DNA from: Neobacillus rhizosphaerae
Lineage (GTDB): Bacteria; Bacillota; Bacilli; Bacillales; Cytobacillaceae
DNA length: 64,000 bases
Assembly: GCF_937468385.1 (NCBI RefSeq)
Contig: NZ_CALBWS010000023.1
Coordinates: forward strand, 23,473-87,472
Direction of reading: 5' to 3'
Part shown: one piece after another, positions 48,294 to 57,449 of the stretch
Numbering within the stretch: the stretch's first letter is position 1
Layout: each line of letters starts with the position of its first letter
Program-made: the position numbers and the translations under genes
Notes under the pieces: model-generated
What the model saw: the letters and a program-made list of their open reading frames with translations, nothing else
Told to the model about the DNA's origin: nothing
Databases searched by the model: none

Positions 48294-50708
48294 ATGTTCG
48301 TATCATATAAATGGCTCCAAGATTATATTGATTTAACAGGAGTAACGGCGACTGAACTAGCTGAAAAAATTACGAAGAGCGGTATTGAAGTTGAAGGAGT
48401 AGAAATTCTGAACGACGGAATTAAAGGTGTTGTGGTTGGTCATGTTCTAGAACGTGAACAGCATCCAAATGCCGATAAATTAAGCAAGTGCCTTGTTGAT
48501 GTTGGAGAAGAACAACCGGTGCAAATTATTTGTGGTGCACCAAATGTGGCTAAAGGCCAAAAGGTTGCAGTAGCCACTGTCGGTGCTGTTTTACCAGGCA
48601 ATTTTAAAATTAAACGGGCGAAGCTTCGCGGCGAAGAATCAAACGGAATGATTTGTTCCCTTACTGAGCTTGGTATGGAAGGAAAAGTGGTTCCGAAAGA
48701 ATATTCCGAGGGGATCTTTGTTTTTCCAGCGGAAGCAGAGGTTGGCGTTGATGCCCTTGCGTTATTAAACAGAGACGATGAAGTCTTAGAGCTAAGCTTG
48801 ACACCTAACCGTGCGGATTGCTTAAGTATGCTTGGGGTTGCTTATGAAGTGGCAGCAATTCTTGGAAGAGAGGTTAAACTTCCAGAAACTGACCTTCAAT
48901 CCTCAACTGAGAAGGCAGCAGATTACGTGAAAATAGTCGTAGATGCAAAAGAAGATAACCCTTTATATGTAGCAAAAATCATTAAAAATGTAGAAATTGC
49001 TCCATCACCACTATGGATGCAAACACGTTTAATGTCGGCGGGAATTCGTCCGCATAATAACGTCGTTGATATAACGAACTATATTTTATTAGAATATGGT
49101 CAGCCGCTACATGCATTTGATTATGACCGTTTAGGATCAAAAGAAATTCTTGTTCGCCGCGCGAATGATGGTGAAAAATTTGTAACGCTTGATGATACAG
49201 AACGGACATTAACTTCCGAGCATCTCGTCATCACAAATGGAACAGTGCCAGTTGCCCTTGCCGGTGTGATGGGCGGAGCGAATTCAGAGGTAACACCTGA
49301 TACGACAACTGTTTTATTAGAATCAGCTTATTTTATCGGGGGGACTGTTAGAAAAGCTTCAAAAGATCATGGTTTGAGAAGTGAAGCCAGCGCTCGGTTT
49401 GAAAAAGGTGTGGATCCTAATCGTGTTCGTGTAGCAGGCGAACGCGCTGCCTACCTGATGGCGAAATATGCTAATGGTGAAGTTTTAGAAGGTGCTGCTG
49501 AAGCGGATACACTTTCTGTTGAGCCAGCAGTTGTTTCGATAACTTTAGAAAAAATCAATCGTGTTCTAGGTACAGACCTTGGAATGAAAGATGTTAAAGA
49601 AATCTTTGATCGTCTGCAATTCACAGTAATCGTAGAGCAGGGAACCATCACAGTCACGGCACCAACACGCCGTGGTGATATCAAAATTGAAGAAGATTTA
49701 CTAGAAGAGGTAGCTCGTCTTTACGGTTATGACAATATTCCAAAGACGTTACCGATTGGCTCTTCAACACCTGGTAGGTTGTCAGAGTACCAGAAGAAAC
49801 GCCGTTTTGTCCGTCAATATCTTGAGGGTGTAGGCCTATATCAGGCTGTAACATATTCCTTGACCAGTGAGGAAAAAGCTACACAATTTGCACTTGAAAA
49901 GCGTGAAACGATTCGTTTAGCGATGCCGATGAGTGAAGAGCGTAGCATCCTTCGTTTAAGCATTATGCCACAGCTTTTAGAAGTTTTAAAATACAATAGT
50001 GCTCGTCAAAACGATAGCTTAGGCGTGTATGAAACAGGTGCCGTTTTCTTAGCAAATGGAGAAGACTTACTACCAGTTGAAAAAGAGCATTTAGCAGGTG
50101 CCATTACTGGCCTGTGGCACAGTCATTCTTGGCAGGGCGAGAAAAAGGCAGTTGACTTCTTCGTTGTTAAAGGAATTTTAGAAGGAATGTTTGCGAAGCT
50201 TGGTTTAGCAGAAGGTGTTCAATATGTTCAAGCCAAGGTAGAAGGCATGCACCCTGGCCGTACCGCAGAAATTATCTTAAACGGTGAGAAAATCGGCTTC
50301 GTTGGCCAAGTACACCCGAGCGTCCAAAAAGAGCTTGATTTGAAGGATACTTATGTATTTGAACTATCTTTAAAAGCAGTCCTTGAAGCAGATGCACCGG
50401 TGTTACAATACGAAGCCATCCCACGCTTCCCATCGATCACAAGAGACATTGCCCTTGTGGTAAACAAAGAAACGGTGTCAGGCACCCTAAAGGAAATCAT
50501 TTTATCTTCAGGTGCACCGCTTCTTAAGGAGGTTCAGGTGTTTGACTTGTATGAAGGTGACAGGATGGAGGAGGGCAAGAAATCCATTGCATTCTCGTTA
50601 AAATATGTTGATCCTGAACGAACATTAACAGATGAAGAAGTTACTAAAGTTCATGATCGTGTGCTTGAAGCCTTAAAAGAACAGGCAGGCGCGGTGTTAA
50701 GAGGTTAA
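48294..50708 (+). CDS. pheT: Phenylalanine--tRNA ligase beta subunit
   Basis: PheT carries tRNA-binding and editing domains of phenylalanyl-tRNA synthetase. The 804 residues include an EMAP-like tRNA-binding domain (about 40-150), the B3/B4 editing domain (about 205-400, with GLRSEASARFEKGVDPN), B5 (about 405-480), the catalytic-like core and the C-terminal anticodon-binding FDX-ACB domain (about 710-804, ending EQAGAVLRG). The start ATG 48294 (MFVSYKWLQDYIDL) follows AAGGAGGATAACGAG; an in-frame codon at 48264 lies in repeat DNA. A terminator (50717-50757) closes the operon. Confidence 0.97.
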   Translation: MFVSYKWLQDYIDLTGVTATELAEKITKSGIEVEGVEILNDGIKGVVVGHVLEREQHPNADKLSKCLVDVGEEQPVQIICGAPNVAKGQKVAVATVGAVLPGNFKIKRAKLRGEESNGMICSLTELGMEGKVVPKEYSEGIFVFPAEAEVGVDALALLNRDDEVLELSLTPNRADCLSMLGVAYEVAAILGREVKLPETDLQSSTEKAADYVKIVVDAKEDNPLYVAKIIKNVEIAPSPLWMQTRLMSAGIRPHNNVVDITNYILLEYGQPLHAFDYDRLGSKEILVRRANDGEKFVTLDDTERTLTSEHLVITNGTVPVALAGVMGGANSEVTPDTTTVLLESAYFIGGTVRKASKDHGLRSEASARFEKGVDPNRVRVAGERAAYLMAKYANGEVLEGAAEADTLSVEPAVVSITLEKINRVLGTDLGMKDVKEIFDRLQFTVIVEQGTITVTAPTRRGDIKIEEDLLEEVARLYGYDNIPKTLPIGSSTPGRLSEYQKKRRFVRQYLEGVGLYQAVTYSLTSEEKATQFALEKRETIRLAMPMSEERSILRLSIMPQLLEVLKYNSARQNDSLGVYETGAVFLANGEDLLPVEKEHLAGAITGLWHSHSWQGEKKAVDFFVVKGILEGMFAKLGLAEGVQYVQAKVEGMHPGRTAEIILNGEKIGFVGQVHPSVQKELDLKDTYVFELSLKAVLEADAPVLQYEAIPRFPSITRDIALVVNKETVSGTLKEIILSSGAPLLKEVQVFDLYEGDRMEEGKKSIAFSLKYVDPERTLTDEEVTKVHDRVLEALKEQAGAVLRG

Positions 50709-50716
50709 TTAATATA

Positions 50717-50757
50717 GGCTGACTCGAAAGGTATTTTTATTTCGGGTTGGCTTTTTC
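50717..50757 (+). terminator. Terminator after pheT
   Basis: GGCTGACTCGAAA pairs with TTTCGGGTTGGCT through GC, AT and several GU pairs, followed by TTTTCTTTTT. Confidence 0.7.
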
Positions 50758-50789
50758 TTTTTATTTGGCTAAGTCTTGGGTTAAAAAAT

Positions 50790-50877
50790 CGATTCGCTGA
50801 TAAATTGTCTTAAATCGCTGATAAAACACTTCAAGTCGCTGATAAATCTCTCAAAGTCGCTGATAAAATTAAATAAT
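50790..50877. repeat. 21-bp tandem array downstream of pheT
   Basis: TCGCTGATAAA occurs four times at exact 21-base steps, starting at 50794, 50815, 50836 and 50857, with variable A/T/C-rich spacers. The sequence is unrelated to the GGCGGAAT array before pheS, but the period is the same. The rest of the gap, 50878-51003, shows nothing identifiable. Confidence 0.85.
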
Positions 50878-51005
50878 GACATTTTTGACGGGTAAATGTC
50901 CCCTTTTTTGTGTAAATAATGCCTTTAGTAAGAATAAGAATCTGTTATTAAAGATGGATCATCTTCTTTTGAAGATTTTTCATGAATAAGTCTCGAAAAT
51001 ACAGC

Positions 51006-51045
51006 AAAAAAGGTTGCCCCACCAGCTAAATATCGGGGCAACCTC
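51006..51045 (-). terminator. Terminator of the minus-strand rnhC-dehydratase pair
   Basis: The long stem AGGTTGCCCC/GGGGCAACCT has T residues on its minus-strand 3' side (CCTTTTTTGC). Confidence 0.85.
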
Positions 51046-51061
51046 TTCCATTTTGTTCTGA

Positions 51062-51352
51062 TTAAATCTTTTCATAAATTGCATCATAGTTTTTTGCCAA
51101 TGCCACATCCAAATCCGTCAATCCCCCTGCATTCCACGAGGTAATCCTAAGCGTCACTAGTTTATAGTCAATTGCGATGAATGGGTGATGATTTTTTTCT
51201 TCGGAAAGCTCAGCAACCGCATTCACGAACGCTACCCCTTTTAAGAACTCCCGAAAACGATACTTTTTCACAATGAATTTACCGTCTAATTTCCAGCCAG
51301 TTAATTCAACAACAGCTTCATTTATTTCTGCTTCACTAAGTCTCATCGCCAT
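51062..51352 (-). CDS. 4a-hydroxytetrahydrobiopterin dehydratase (PCD/PhhB family)
   Basis: A pterin-4a-carbinolamine dehydratase of 96 residues; the enzyme regenerates dihydropterin after aromatic amino acid hydroxylation. The family motif EKNHHPFIAIDYKLVTLRITSW (cited as EKNHHP, with the tandem histidines) and the preceding FLKGVAFVNAVAELSE helix are present, and the C-terminal GGLTDLDVALAKNYD is typical. The ATG at 51352 has GGAGGGGTAATA ahead; a second ATG lies two codons later. It lies 27 bases after rnhC on the same strand, so they are probably cotranscribed. No phenylalanine hydroxylase is in the window, so its role here (pterin recycling or a moonlighting one) is open. Confidence 0.88.
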   Translation of the reverse strand: MAMRLSEAEINEAVVELTGWKLDGKFIVKKYRFREFLKGVAFVNAVAELSEEKNHHPFIAIDYKLVTLRITSWNAGGLTDLDVALAKNYDAIYEKI

Positions 51353-51379
51353 TATTACCCCTCCGACCCTATAAATTTT

Positions 51380-52324
51380 TTATATCCGCTTTTTATTGAC
51401 AATCGCCAGCGCCTTATCCGTATTGGCGAAGTGGAGCTTAACAAAAGAGGGCAGGATGTCGCGCCCTTTTTTCATAATTAACTTTGCTGCAGCTATATCC
51501 ACATGTGCACCTGCTCCCTTAGGAATCGTAAAACCAGCAGCATCACTAAGCTTATCGATATATTGGATAAAGGCGTAGCGGGCGAGAATGCTCGCAGCCG
51601 CAACTGCCAGATGTATGCCTTCTGCCTTCGTGCTAAAATAGACATTTTCTTTGGCAATCGCTTTCTGTCCTTTTAGATGTTGATAGTAGGTACTTGATTG
51701 CACAAATTGATCGATGAGAATCGCTTCTGGTTTCTCAGGTGAAATTTTGTCCAACACATTTAATATTGCTTGATTATGAAGAATGGCCTTCATTTTTCCT
51801 TGTGACATGCCTGATTTTTGAACCTGATTATATTTTTCGTTTTTAAGGGTCATCAGGCTAAATGGAACAACATCTTTGATGACTTTTGCAATGGCAATGA
51901 TTTTTTCGTCATTTAAATCCTTCGAATCTCGGACGCCTAATTCTTTTAACAAAGGGATGTGTTCTTTCTTTACGTAAGCAGCTACGACGGTAATCGGGCC
52001 AAAAAAGTCCCCGGTCCCGACTTCATCTGAACCGATGGCTGACATCCCTCCAATGCCAACAGGGAGATCGCTTTTCACCGCTGATTTCGTTTTGGATGAA
52101 ACAGGCTTTTTGGAGGGCGCGCTGCCACTCCATTTACCAGCCTCTTTTTCACAATCATTCCCCTGGAATAAAACTTTTCCTGATTTATAAGCCGTGATCA
52201 TACAGGCCGGAGTTTTCGCAACAAACACACTTCCGGGAGGATTTTTATCCAATAAATGTTTCTCGTAATACTCCTGCATTTTCATGATTTCACTTATTCC
52301 TTGATTAATTACAAGATTACCCAA
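51380..52324 (-). CDS. rnhC: Ribonuclease HIII
   Basis: RNase HIII cuts RNA in RNA-DNA hybrids. The 314-residue protein has the N-terminal TBP-like substrate-binding domain (about 1-85) and the catalytic domain starting GGMSAIGSDEVGTGDFFGP, with acidic residues D100 and E101, another aspartate in LIDQF and one in the AAASILARYAF region that follows. Start is TTG 52324 (GNLVINQG), with a weak upstream ribosome binding site; the first ATG candidates fall well inside the family's N-terminal domain. It is divergent from zapA, as in B. subtilis, and upstream of the dehydratase gene. Confidence 0.93.
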   Translation of the reverse strand: MGNLVINQGISEIMKMQEYYEKHLLDKNPPGSVFVAKTPACMITAYKSGKVLFQGNDCEKEAGKWSGSAPSKKPVSSKTKSAVKSDLPVGIGGMSAIGSDEVGTGDFFGPITVVAAYVKKEHIPLLKELGVRDSKDLNDEKIIAIAKVIKDVVPFSLMTLKNEKYNQVQKSGMSQGKMKAILHNQAILNVLDKISPEKPEAILIDQFVQSSTYYQHLKGQKAIAKENVYFSTKAEGIHLAVAAASILARYAFIQYIDKLSDAAGFTIPKGAGAHVDIAAAKLIMKKGRDILPSFVKLHFANTDKALAIVNKKRI

Positions 52325-52442
52325 TCTTAAAACACCACATTTCCACTAAGTATATACGACTCTCTTAAATAGGTTTGACTTTTCCACTTCCATACGTTCG
52401 TGTTATGATATGGAGTAGGATTCTTTGAAGGGAGCATTTACT

Positions 52443-52703
52443 TTGTCAAAAACAGAAAAAAATAGAACCACCGTTGATATTTACGGACAGCAATACGTCA
52501 TAATGGGGACGGAAAGCCCGAGTCATATTCGGCTTGTGGCATCGTTAGTTGACGATAAAATGCGCGAAATCAATTCTAAGAATCCAGCTCTTGACGTAAG
52601 TAAACTTGCTGTTTTAACAGCGGTAAATGCAGTCAATGATTATATTAAAATAAAAGATCAATTAGAACGACTGCAAGCAGAACTACAAAAAGAAAAGGAC
52701 TAA
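52443..52703 (+). CDS. zapA: Cell division protein ZapA
   Basis: ZapA binds FtsZ and promotes bundling of the Z ring. The 86-residue protein shows the family N-terminal beta segment (RTTVDIYGQQYVIMGTES in part) and a C-terminal helix (VNAVNDYIKIKDQLERLQAELQ in part) that forms the coiled-coil tetramer. Start is TTG 52443 with AAGGGAG 9 bases ahead; an in-frame TTG at 52425 lies upstream of this site. cvpA follows after 6 bases, so the two are cotranscribed. The length matches B. subtilis ZapA. Confidence 0.92.
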   Translation: MSKTEKNRTTVDIYGQQYVIMGTESPSHIRLVASLVDDKMREINSKNPALDVSKLAVLTAVNAVNDYIKIKDQLERLQAELQKEKD

Positions 52704-52709
52704 AAAAAT

Positions 52710-53231
52710 ATGATGGATTTAGTAATTATCTTCCTTTTAATCATTGGATTCTTTGTAGGCCTTAAAAGAGGCTTTATCCTGCAACTTGTTCATTTAACAG
52801 GTTTTATTATTGCATATATTGTCGCTTATTTATACTACGATCAGTTGTCGCCAAAGTTAACTCTATGGATTCCCTACCCAAACCTGGGAGAAGGAACAGT
52901 GTTAAAAATCCTAACAGACTCTACTGACGTAGAAACGGCCTTCTATTCGGCGATTGCCTTTGTGATTATCTTTTTTGCAGTTAAAGTGGTCCTCCAAATT
53001 ATTGGTTCCATGCTCGACTTTATTGCCCATTTACCGGTCCTAAGGCAGTTAAATGTTTGGGCTGGAGGCCTCTTAGGTTTCTTTGAGGTTTATTTACTTA
53101 TTTTTATTTTATTATATATCGCTGCCTTAATTCCAATAGAACTTATCCAGTCTCTTTTGGATCATTCCGTTTTGGCAAAGGCGATTGTGAATCACACTCC
53201 AATCCTTTCACAGCAAATCAAAAGTCTGTGA
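52710..53231 (+). CDS. cvpA: CvpA-family membrane protein (YshB)
   Basis: A membrane protein of the CvpA (colicin V production) family, whose function in Bacillus is not established. The 173 residues hold four hydrophobic segments: about 2-19, 26-47, 77-100 and 112-140, with GFFVGLKRGFILQLVHLTGFIIAYIVA (in part) typical of the family's first hairpin. ATG at 52710 (a second ATG follows directly), 6 bases after zapA, with AAAAGGAC as ribosome binding site. A terminator at 53252-53283 ends the unit. Confidence 0.86.
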   Translation: MMDLVIIFLLIIGFFVGLKRGFILQLVHLTGFIIAYIVAYLYYDQLSPKLTLWIPYPNLGEGTVLKILTDSTDVETAFYSAIAFVIIFFAVKVVLQIIGSMLDFIAHLPVLRQLNVWAGGLLGFFEVYLLIFILLYIAALIPIELIQSLLDHSVLAKAIVNHTPILSQQIKSL

Positions 53232-53251
53232 ATTGAATAGAACAACTGCTT

Positions 53252-53283
53252 GAACTTCTCTTTGGCAGAGAAGTTTTTCTTTT
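53252..53283 (+). terminator. Terminator after cvpA
   Basis: The stem AACTTCTC/GAGAAGTT has a 7-base loop and is followed by TTTCTTTTC. Confidence 0.8.
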
Positions 53284-53338
53284 CTTCCTTAAAATAAGTT
53301 AAAATGAAGATGCTATACTCAAGGGGTAGGTGGATTTT

Positions 53339-55057
53339 ATGGAAGTCAATAAAAAAGAATTAATACGTTTACTAGAAACGATTGCGATTTATATGGAATT
53401 AAAGGGTGAGAACCCTTTCAAGGTATCAGCTTTCCGCAAGGCAGCCAATGCTCTTGAAACAGATGAACGGATCTTTTCAGACATTGAGGACTACACCACT
53501 ATTTCGGGGATTGGAAAAGGCACTGCCGCAGTGATTGATGAATACTTAAAGGAAGGTTCTTCGTCAGTGCTAAAAGAACTTAAGGAAGAAGTCCCGGCCG
53601 GCTTGGTTCCGTTACTACAGCTGCCGGGGCTAGGTGGAAAGAAAATCGCCAAGCTTTATAAGGAGTTAGGAATCGTCGATGTTACCAGTTTAAAAGAAGC
53701 TTGTGAAGCAGGTCATGTACAAGTGCTTGCTGGTTTTGGCAAAAAAACGGAAGAAAAAATCCTTAGTGCCATCGCAAGCATCGGTTCAAGGCCTGAACGG
53801 CTGCCAATTGCCTATATGCTGCCGATAGCAGAACAGATTGAAGAAAGGCTTGCCAGAATACCGGAGATCCTTCGTTTTTCGCGGGCTGGTAGCCTTCGAA
53901 GAATGCGAGAGACGGTCAAAGACCTTGATTTTATTATTGCGACCTCCAACTATGAAATTGTTCGTGAGCAACTGCTCCAATTGCCTGATATTAAAGAAGT
54001 GATTGGTGCAGGCGATACGAAGGTTTCTTTAGTACTTGCGTATGATTATGATGTTTCCATCGATTTTCGCTTGGTCAAACCAGAGGAATTTATTACGACC
54101 TTACATCATTTTACTGGTTCAAAGGAACATAATGTTCGCATGAGACAGCTTGCCAAAGAACGCGGCGAAAAAATAAGTGAGTACGGCGTGGAAAACGTAG
54201 AGACAGGTGAAATCCGCACCTTCACCTCAGAAGAGGACTTTTTCAAGCATTTCAACCTTCCCTTTATTCCTCCTGAAATAAGAGAGGACGGGAAAGAAGT
54301 AGAGACCTTCACAGTCAATGAGGAATTAATCGAGCTTGAAGATATTAAGGGTGATCTTCATATGCATACAACCTGGAGTGACGGGGCTCATTCGATTGAA
54401 GAAATGGCAGAAGCATGCCGGTCGCGTGGTTATCAATACATGGCCATCACCGACCATTCGCAGTACCTTAAGGTAGCTAATGGACTTACTCGTGAACGGC
54501 TATTGAAGCAAGGAGAAGAAATCAAAAAGTTAAATAAAAAATATAATGATTTTCTCATCCTTCGTGGCGTTGAAATGGATATTTTACCGGATGGCACGTT
54601 AGACTTTGAGGATGATTTATTGTCTGAAATGGATTTTGTTATCGCCTCTATCCATTCTGCTTTTTCCCAACTAAGAGAAAAAATTATGGAGCGGCTAAAG
54701 ACAGCTTTAACCAATGCCCATGTCGATTTAATTGCTCATCCAACTGGCAGAAAAATCGGCCGCCGGGAAGGATACGATGTCGATATTGATTTACTGATAG
54801 AATTAGCAAAAGAAACGAATACCGCTTTAGAATTAAATGCCAATCCAAACCGCCTTGATCTAGCGGCAGAGTATTTACGAAAAGCCCAGGAGGCGGGTGT
54901 GAAAGTTCTCATCAATACGGATGCCCATAAGTTGGATACATTAAAGCATATGGAAATTGGTGTCTCCACAGCTAAAAAGGGCTGGATCAAAAAATCATCG
55001 GTGTTAAACGCACTTGATAAAAATGACTTACTAGAATTTTTACATAATCGAAACTAA
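53339..55057 (+). CDS. polX: DNA polymerase/3'-5' exonuclease PolX
   Basis: PolX is a family X repair polymerase with a C-terminal PHP exonuclease. The 572-residue protein has an N-terminal 8-kDa-like helix-hairpin-helix region (about 1-145, KVSAFRKAANALE, ISGIGKGTAAVI, LPGLGGKKIAKLYKELGI), a polymerase core with GSLRRMRETVKDLDFIIA (in part; the two catalytic aspartates are in KDLDFI) and SIDFRLV, and a PHP domain from about 335 (GDLHMHTTWSDG, AITDHS, IASIHSAF, LIAHPTGR, INTDAHK). I use ATG 53339; a GTG three codons earlier (53330) is also possible. It is followed by mutS2 after 14 bases. Confidence 0.94.
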   Translation: MEVNKKELIRLLETIAIYMELKGENPFKVSAFRKAANALETDERIFSDIEDYTTISGIGKGTAAVIDEYLKEGSSSVLKELKEEVPAGLVPLLQLPGLGGKKIAKLYKELGIVDVTSLKEACEAGHVQVLAGFGKKTEEKILSAIASIGSRPERLPIAYMLPIAEQIEERLARIPEILRFSRAGSLRRMRETVKDLDFIIATSNYEIVREQLLQLPDIKEVIGAGDTKVSLVLAYDYDVSIDFRLVKPEEFITTLHHFTGSKEHNVRMRQLAKERGEKISEYGVENVETGEIRTFTSEEDFFKHFNLPFIPPEIREDGKEVETFTVNEELIELEDIKGDLHMHTTWSDGAHSIEEMAEACRSRGYQYMAITDHSQYLKVANGLTRERLLKQGEEIKKLNKKYNDFLILRGVEMDILPDGTLDFEDDLLSEMDFVIASIHSAFSQLREKIMERLKTALTNAHVDLIAHPTGRKIGRREGYDVDIDLLIELAKETNTALELNANPNRLDLAAEYLRKAQEAGVKVLINTDAHKLDTLKHMEIGVSTAKKGWIKKSSVLNALDKNDLLEFLHNRN

Positions 55058-55071
55058 AGGGGGGTAACTCC

Positions 55072-57429
55072 ATGCAAGAAAAGACTTTAAAGGTATTAGA
55101 ATTTACAAAAGTGAGGGAGCAGCTTTTAGAACATGCTGCATCATCACTTGGAAAAGATAAAATCAATCACTTGGTGCCATCCACTGTTTTTGAAGATGTG
55201 GTCCGGCTTCAAGCAGAAACAGATGAGGCTGCCACTGCTTTTCGGATAAAAGGAAATGTTCCCTTGTCAGGGATACATGATATCCGGGCCCATATAAAAC
55301 GGTCTGTTATTGGTGGTATCCTCAGCACACACGAGCTTATCCAAATTTCAAGCACCATTTATGCAAGCAGGCAGATGAAACGATTTATTGAGGATATTGC
55401 AGCGGAAAGAACAGAACTGCCGATTTTATCAGAACAAGTTGCACGTATCATTCCACTCACAAACCTAGAGCAAGCAATTAAACAGGCCATCGATGAAAGC
55501 GGCGAGATTTTAGATAGTGCGAGTGACCTGTTGCGTTCATTAAGACAACAGCTCAGGTCGAATGAATCACGGATTCGCGAAAAATTAGAGAGTATGATTC
55601 GTTCATCGAATGCCAGTAAAATGCTTTCCGATGCGATTGTCACAATTCGAAATGATCGTTTTGTTATTCCCGTTAAACAAGAGTACCGCGGTCATTACGG
55701 CGGGATTATCCATGACCAAAGCGCATCGGGACAAACATTATTTATTGAACCGCAAGTGATTGTCCAATTAAACAATCAATTACAGGATATTCGTGTGAAA
55801 GAACAGCTTGAAATGGAAAGAATTCTAACAGAGCTTTCCGCCTTTGCTGCTGAGCATGAGAGCGAGTTGCATGTAATCGTAGACATATTAGCGAATTTAG
55901 ACTTTATTTTTGCTAAAGCAAGATATGGGAAAAAAATCAAAGCAACGATGCCAACGATGAATAATGAAGGCAGAATTGCGTTATACAAAGCAAGACATCC
56001 GTTAATTCCAACCGATGAAGTAGTGGCCAACGATATTTTGCTGGGGAAAGAGTTTACAACCATTGTTATTACTGGGCCGAACACAGGCGGGAAAACGGTC
56101 ACCTTAAAAACACTTGGTTTATGTTCATTAATGGCTCAGGCAGGATTGCATGTACCCGCGCAGGATGGTTCAGAGCTTGCCGTTTTTGACTCAGTTTATG
56201 CCGATATTGGCGATGAACAGTCGATAGAACAAAGCTTAAGTACGTTTTCGTCCCATATGGTCAATATCGTCGAAATCTTAAAACATGTCGATTTTAATAG
56301 CCTTGTTCTGTTTGACGAGCTTGGAGCAGGAACTGACCCACAAGAAGGGGCAGCTCTGGCTATCTCGATTTTAGATGAAGTTCACAAGCGGGGCGCAAGA
56401 GTTATTGCGACAACTCACTATCCGGAATTGAAGGCGTATGGTTATAACCGTGAGGGTGTGCTGAATGCGAGTGTTGAGTTTAATGTCGAGACATTGAGTC
56501 CAACCTATAAGTTGCTCCTTGGAGTGCCTGGCCGGAGTAATGCTTTTGAAATTTCGAAACGATTAGGGTTAAATGATCTGGTCATTCAAGCAGCCCGGTC
56601 TCATGTGAGCGAGGATACAAACCAAATCGATAAAATGATTGCTTCGTTGGAAGAAAGCAAGCGACAGGCAGAAATCGAGCAGCAGGAAGCCCGCGATTAC
56701 TTAAAACAGGCGGAAAAGCTTCATCAAGACCTGCAAAAACAAATATTGGAGTTTTATGAGAATAAAGACTCGATGATGGAAAAAGCAGCCGAAAAAGCAG
56801 AGGAAATTGTCGAAGAAGCGAAAAATGAAGCAGAAATGGTTATCCGTGATCTTCGAAAAATGAGAACCGAAAAGCATGCGGAAATCAAGGAGCATGAATT
56901 AATTGATGCTAAAAGACGCCTAGAAAAAGCAGCTCCGGAAATTCAAAAATCAGCGAAGCTAGCGAATAAGAAAAACAAGAAACATACGTACATGCCTGGA
57001 GATGAAGTAAAGGTCTTTACGTTTGATCAAAAAGGGATACTTGTCGAAAGAAAATCTGCCAATGAATGGCAGGTTCAAATTGGAATTTTAAAAATGAAAG
57101 TGAAAGAAAAAGACATGGAATATATGAGCACGCCGAAACAAGTGGAGACCAAGCCGATGGCGATTGTAAAAGGGCGGGACTTACTTGTTAAACTGGAACT
57201 AGACCTGCGCGGTGAAAGGTATGAGGATGCTCTGTTAAAAGTAGAAAAATATATAGATGATGCCTTGCTTTCCAGTTACCCTCGTGTCTCGATTATTCAC
57301 GGGAAAGGTACTGGCGCATTAAGGCAGGGAGTTCAGGAATATTTAAGAAACCATCGTTCCGTTAAAAAAATTCGCTTTGGAGAAGCCGGAGAGGGTGGAT
57401 CAGGCGTTACCATCGTAGAATTTAAATAA
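55072..57429 (+). CDS. mutS2: Endonuclease MutS2
   Basis: MutS2 is a MutS-related ATPase with a C-terminal Smr nuclease, linked to suppression of recombination and to rescue of collided ribosomes. The 785 residues have core and clamp domains (about 1-300), an ATPase domain with Walker A GPNTGGKT, signature EQSLSTFSSHM, Walker B LVLFDELGAGTDP, and a switch region ATTHYPELK. A long coiled coil (about 515-620) follows, then the Smr domain (about 705-785) with LDLRGERYEDAL and the HGKGTGALRQGV loop. No MutS mismatch-recognition domain is present, as expected. ATG at 55072 with AAGGGGGGTAACTCC. yshE follows closely. Confidence 0.96.
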   Translation: MQEKTLKVLEFTKVREQLLEHAASSLGKDKINHLVPSTVFEDVVRLQAETDEAATAFRIKGNVPLSGIHDIRAHIKRSVIGGILSTHELIQISSTIYASRQMKRFIEDIAAERTELPILSEQVARIIPLTNLEQAIKQAIDESGEILDSASDLLRSLRQQLRSNESRIREKLESMIRSSNASKMLSDAIVTIRNDRFVIPVKQEYRGHYGGIIHDQSASGQTLFIEPQVIVQLNNQLQDIRVKEQLEMERILTELSAFAAEHESELHVIVDILANLDFIFAKARYGKKIKATMPTMNNEGRIALYKARHPLIPTDEVVANDILLGKEFTTIVITGPNTGGKTVTLKTLGLCSLMAQAGLHVPAQDGSELAVFDSVYADIGDEQSIEQSLSTFSSHMVNIVEILKHVDFNSLVLFDELGAGTDPQEGAALAISILDEVHKRGARVIATTHYPELKAYGYNREGVLNASVEFNVETLSPTYKLLLGVPGRSNAFEISKRLGLNDLVIQAARSHVSEDTNQIDKMIASLEESKRQAEIEQQEARDYLKQAEKLHQDLQKQILEFYENKDSMMEKAAEKAEEIVEEAKNEAEMVIRDLRKMRTEKHAEIKEHELIDAKRRLEKAAPEIQKSAKLANKKNKKHTYMPGDEVKVFTFDQKGILVERKSANEWQVQIGILKMKVKEKDMEYMSTPKQVETKPMAIVKGRDLLVKLELDLRGERYEDALLKVEKYIDDALLSSYPRVSIIHGKGTGALRQGVQEYLRNHRSVKKIRFGEAGEGGSGVTIVEFK

Positions 57430-57449
57430 TGCCCGGGGGAGTTTTGTTC

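Noticed and set aside
50790..50877. CRISPR array or protein-coding repeat
   Set aside because: Only four 21-base units with short variable parts; no ribosome binding site, no cas genes.
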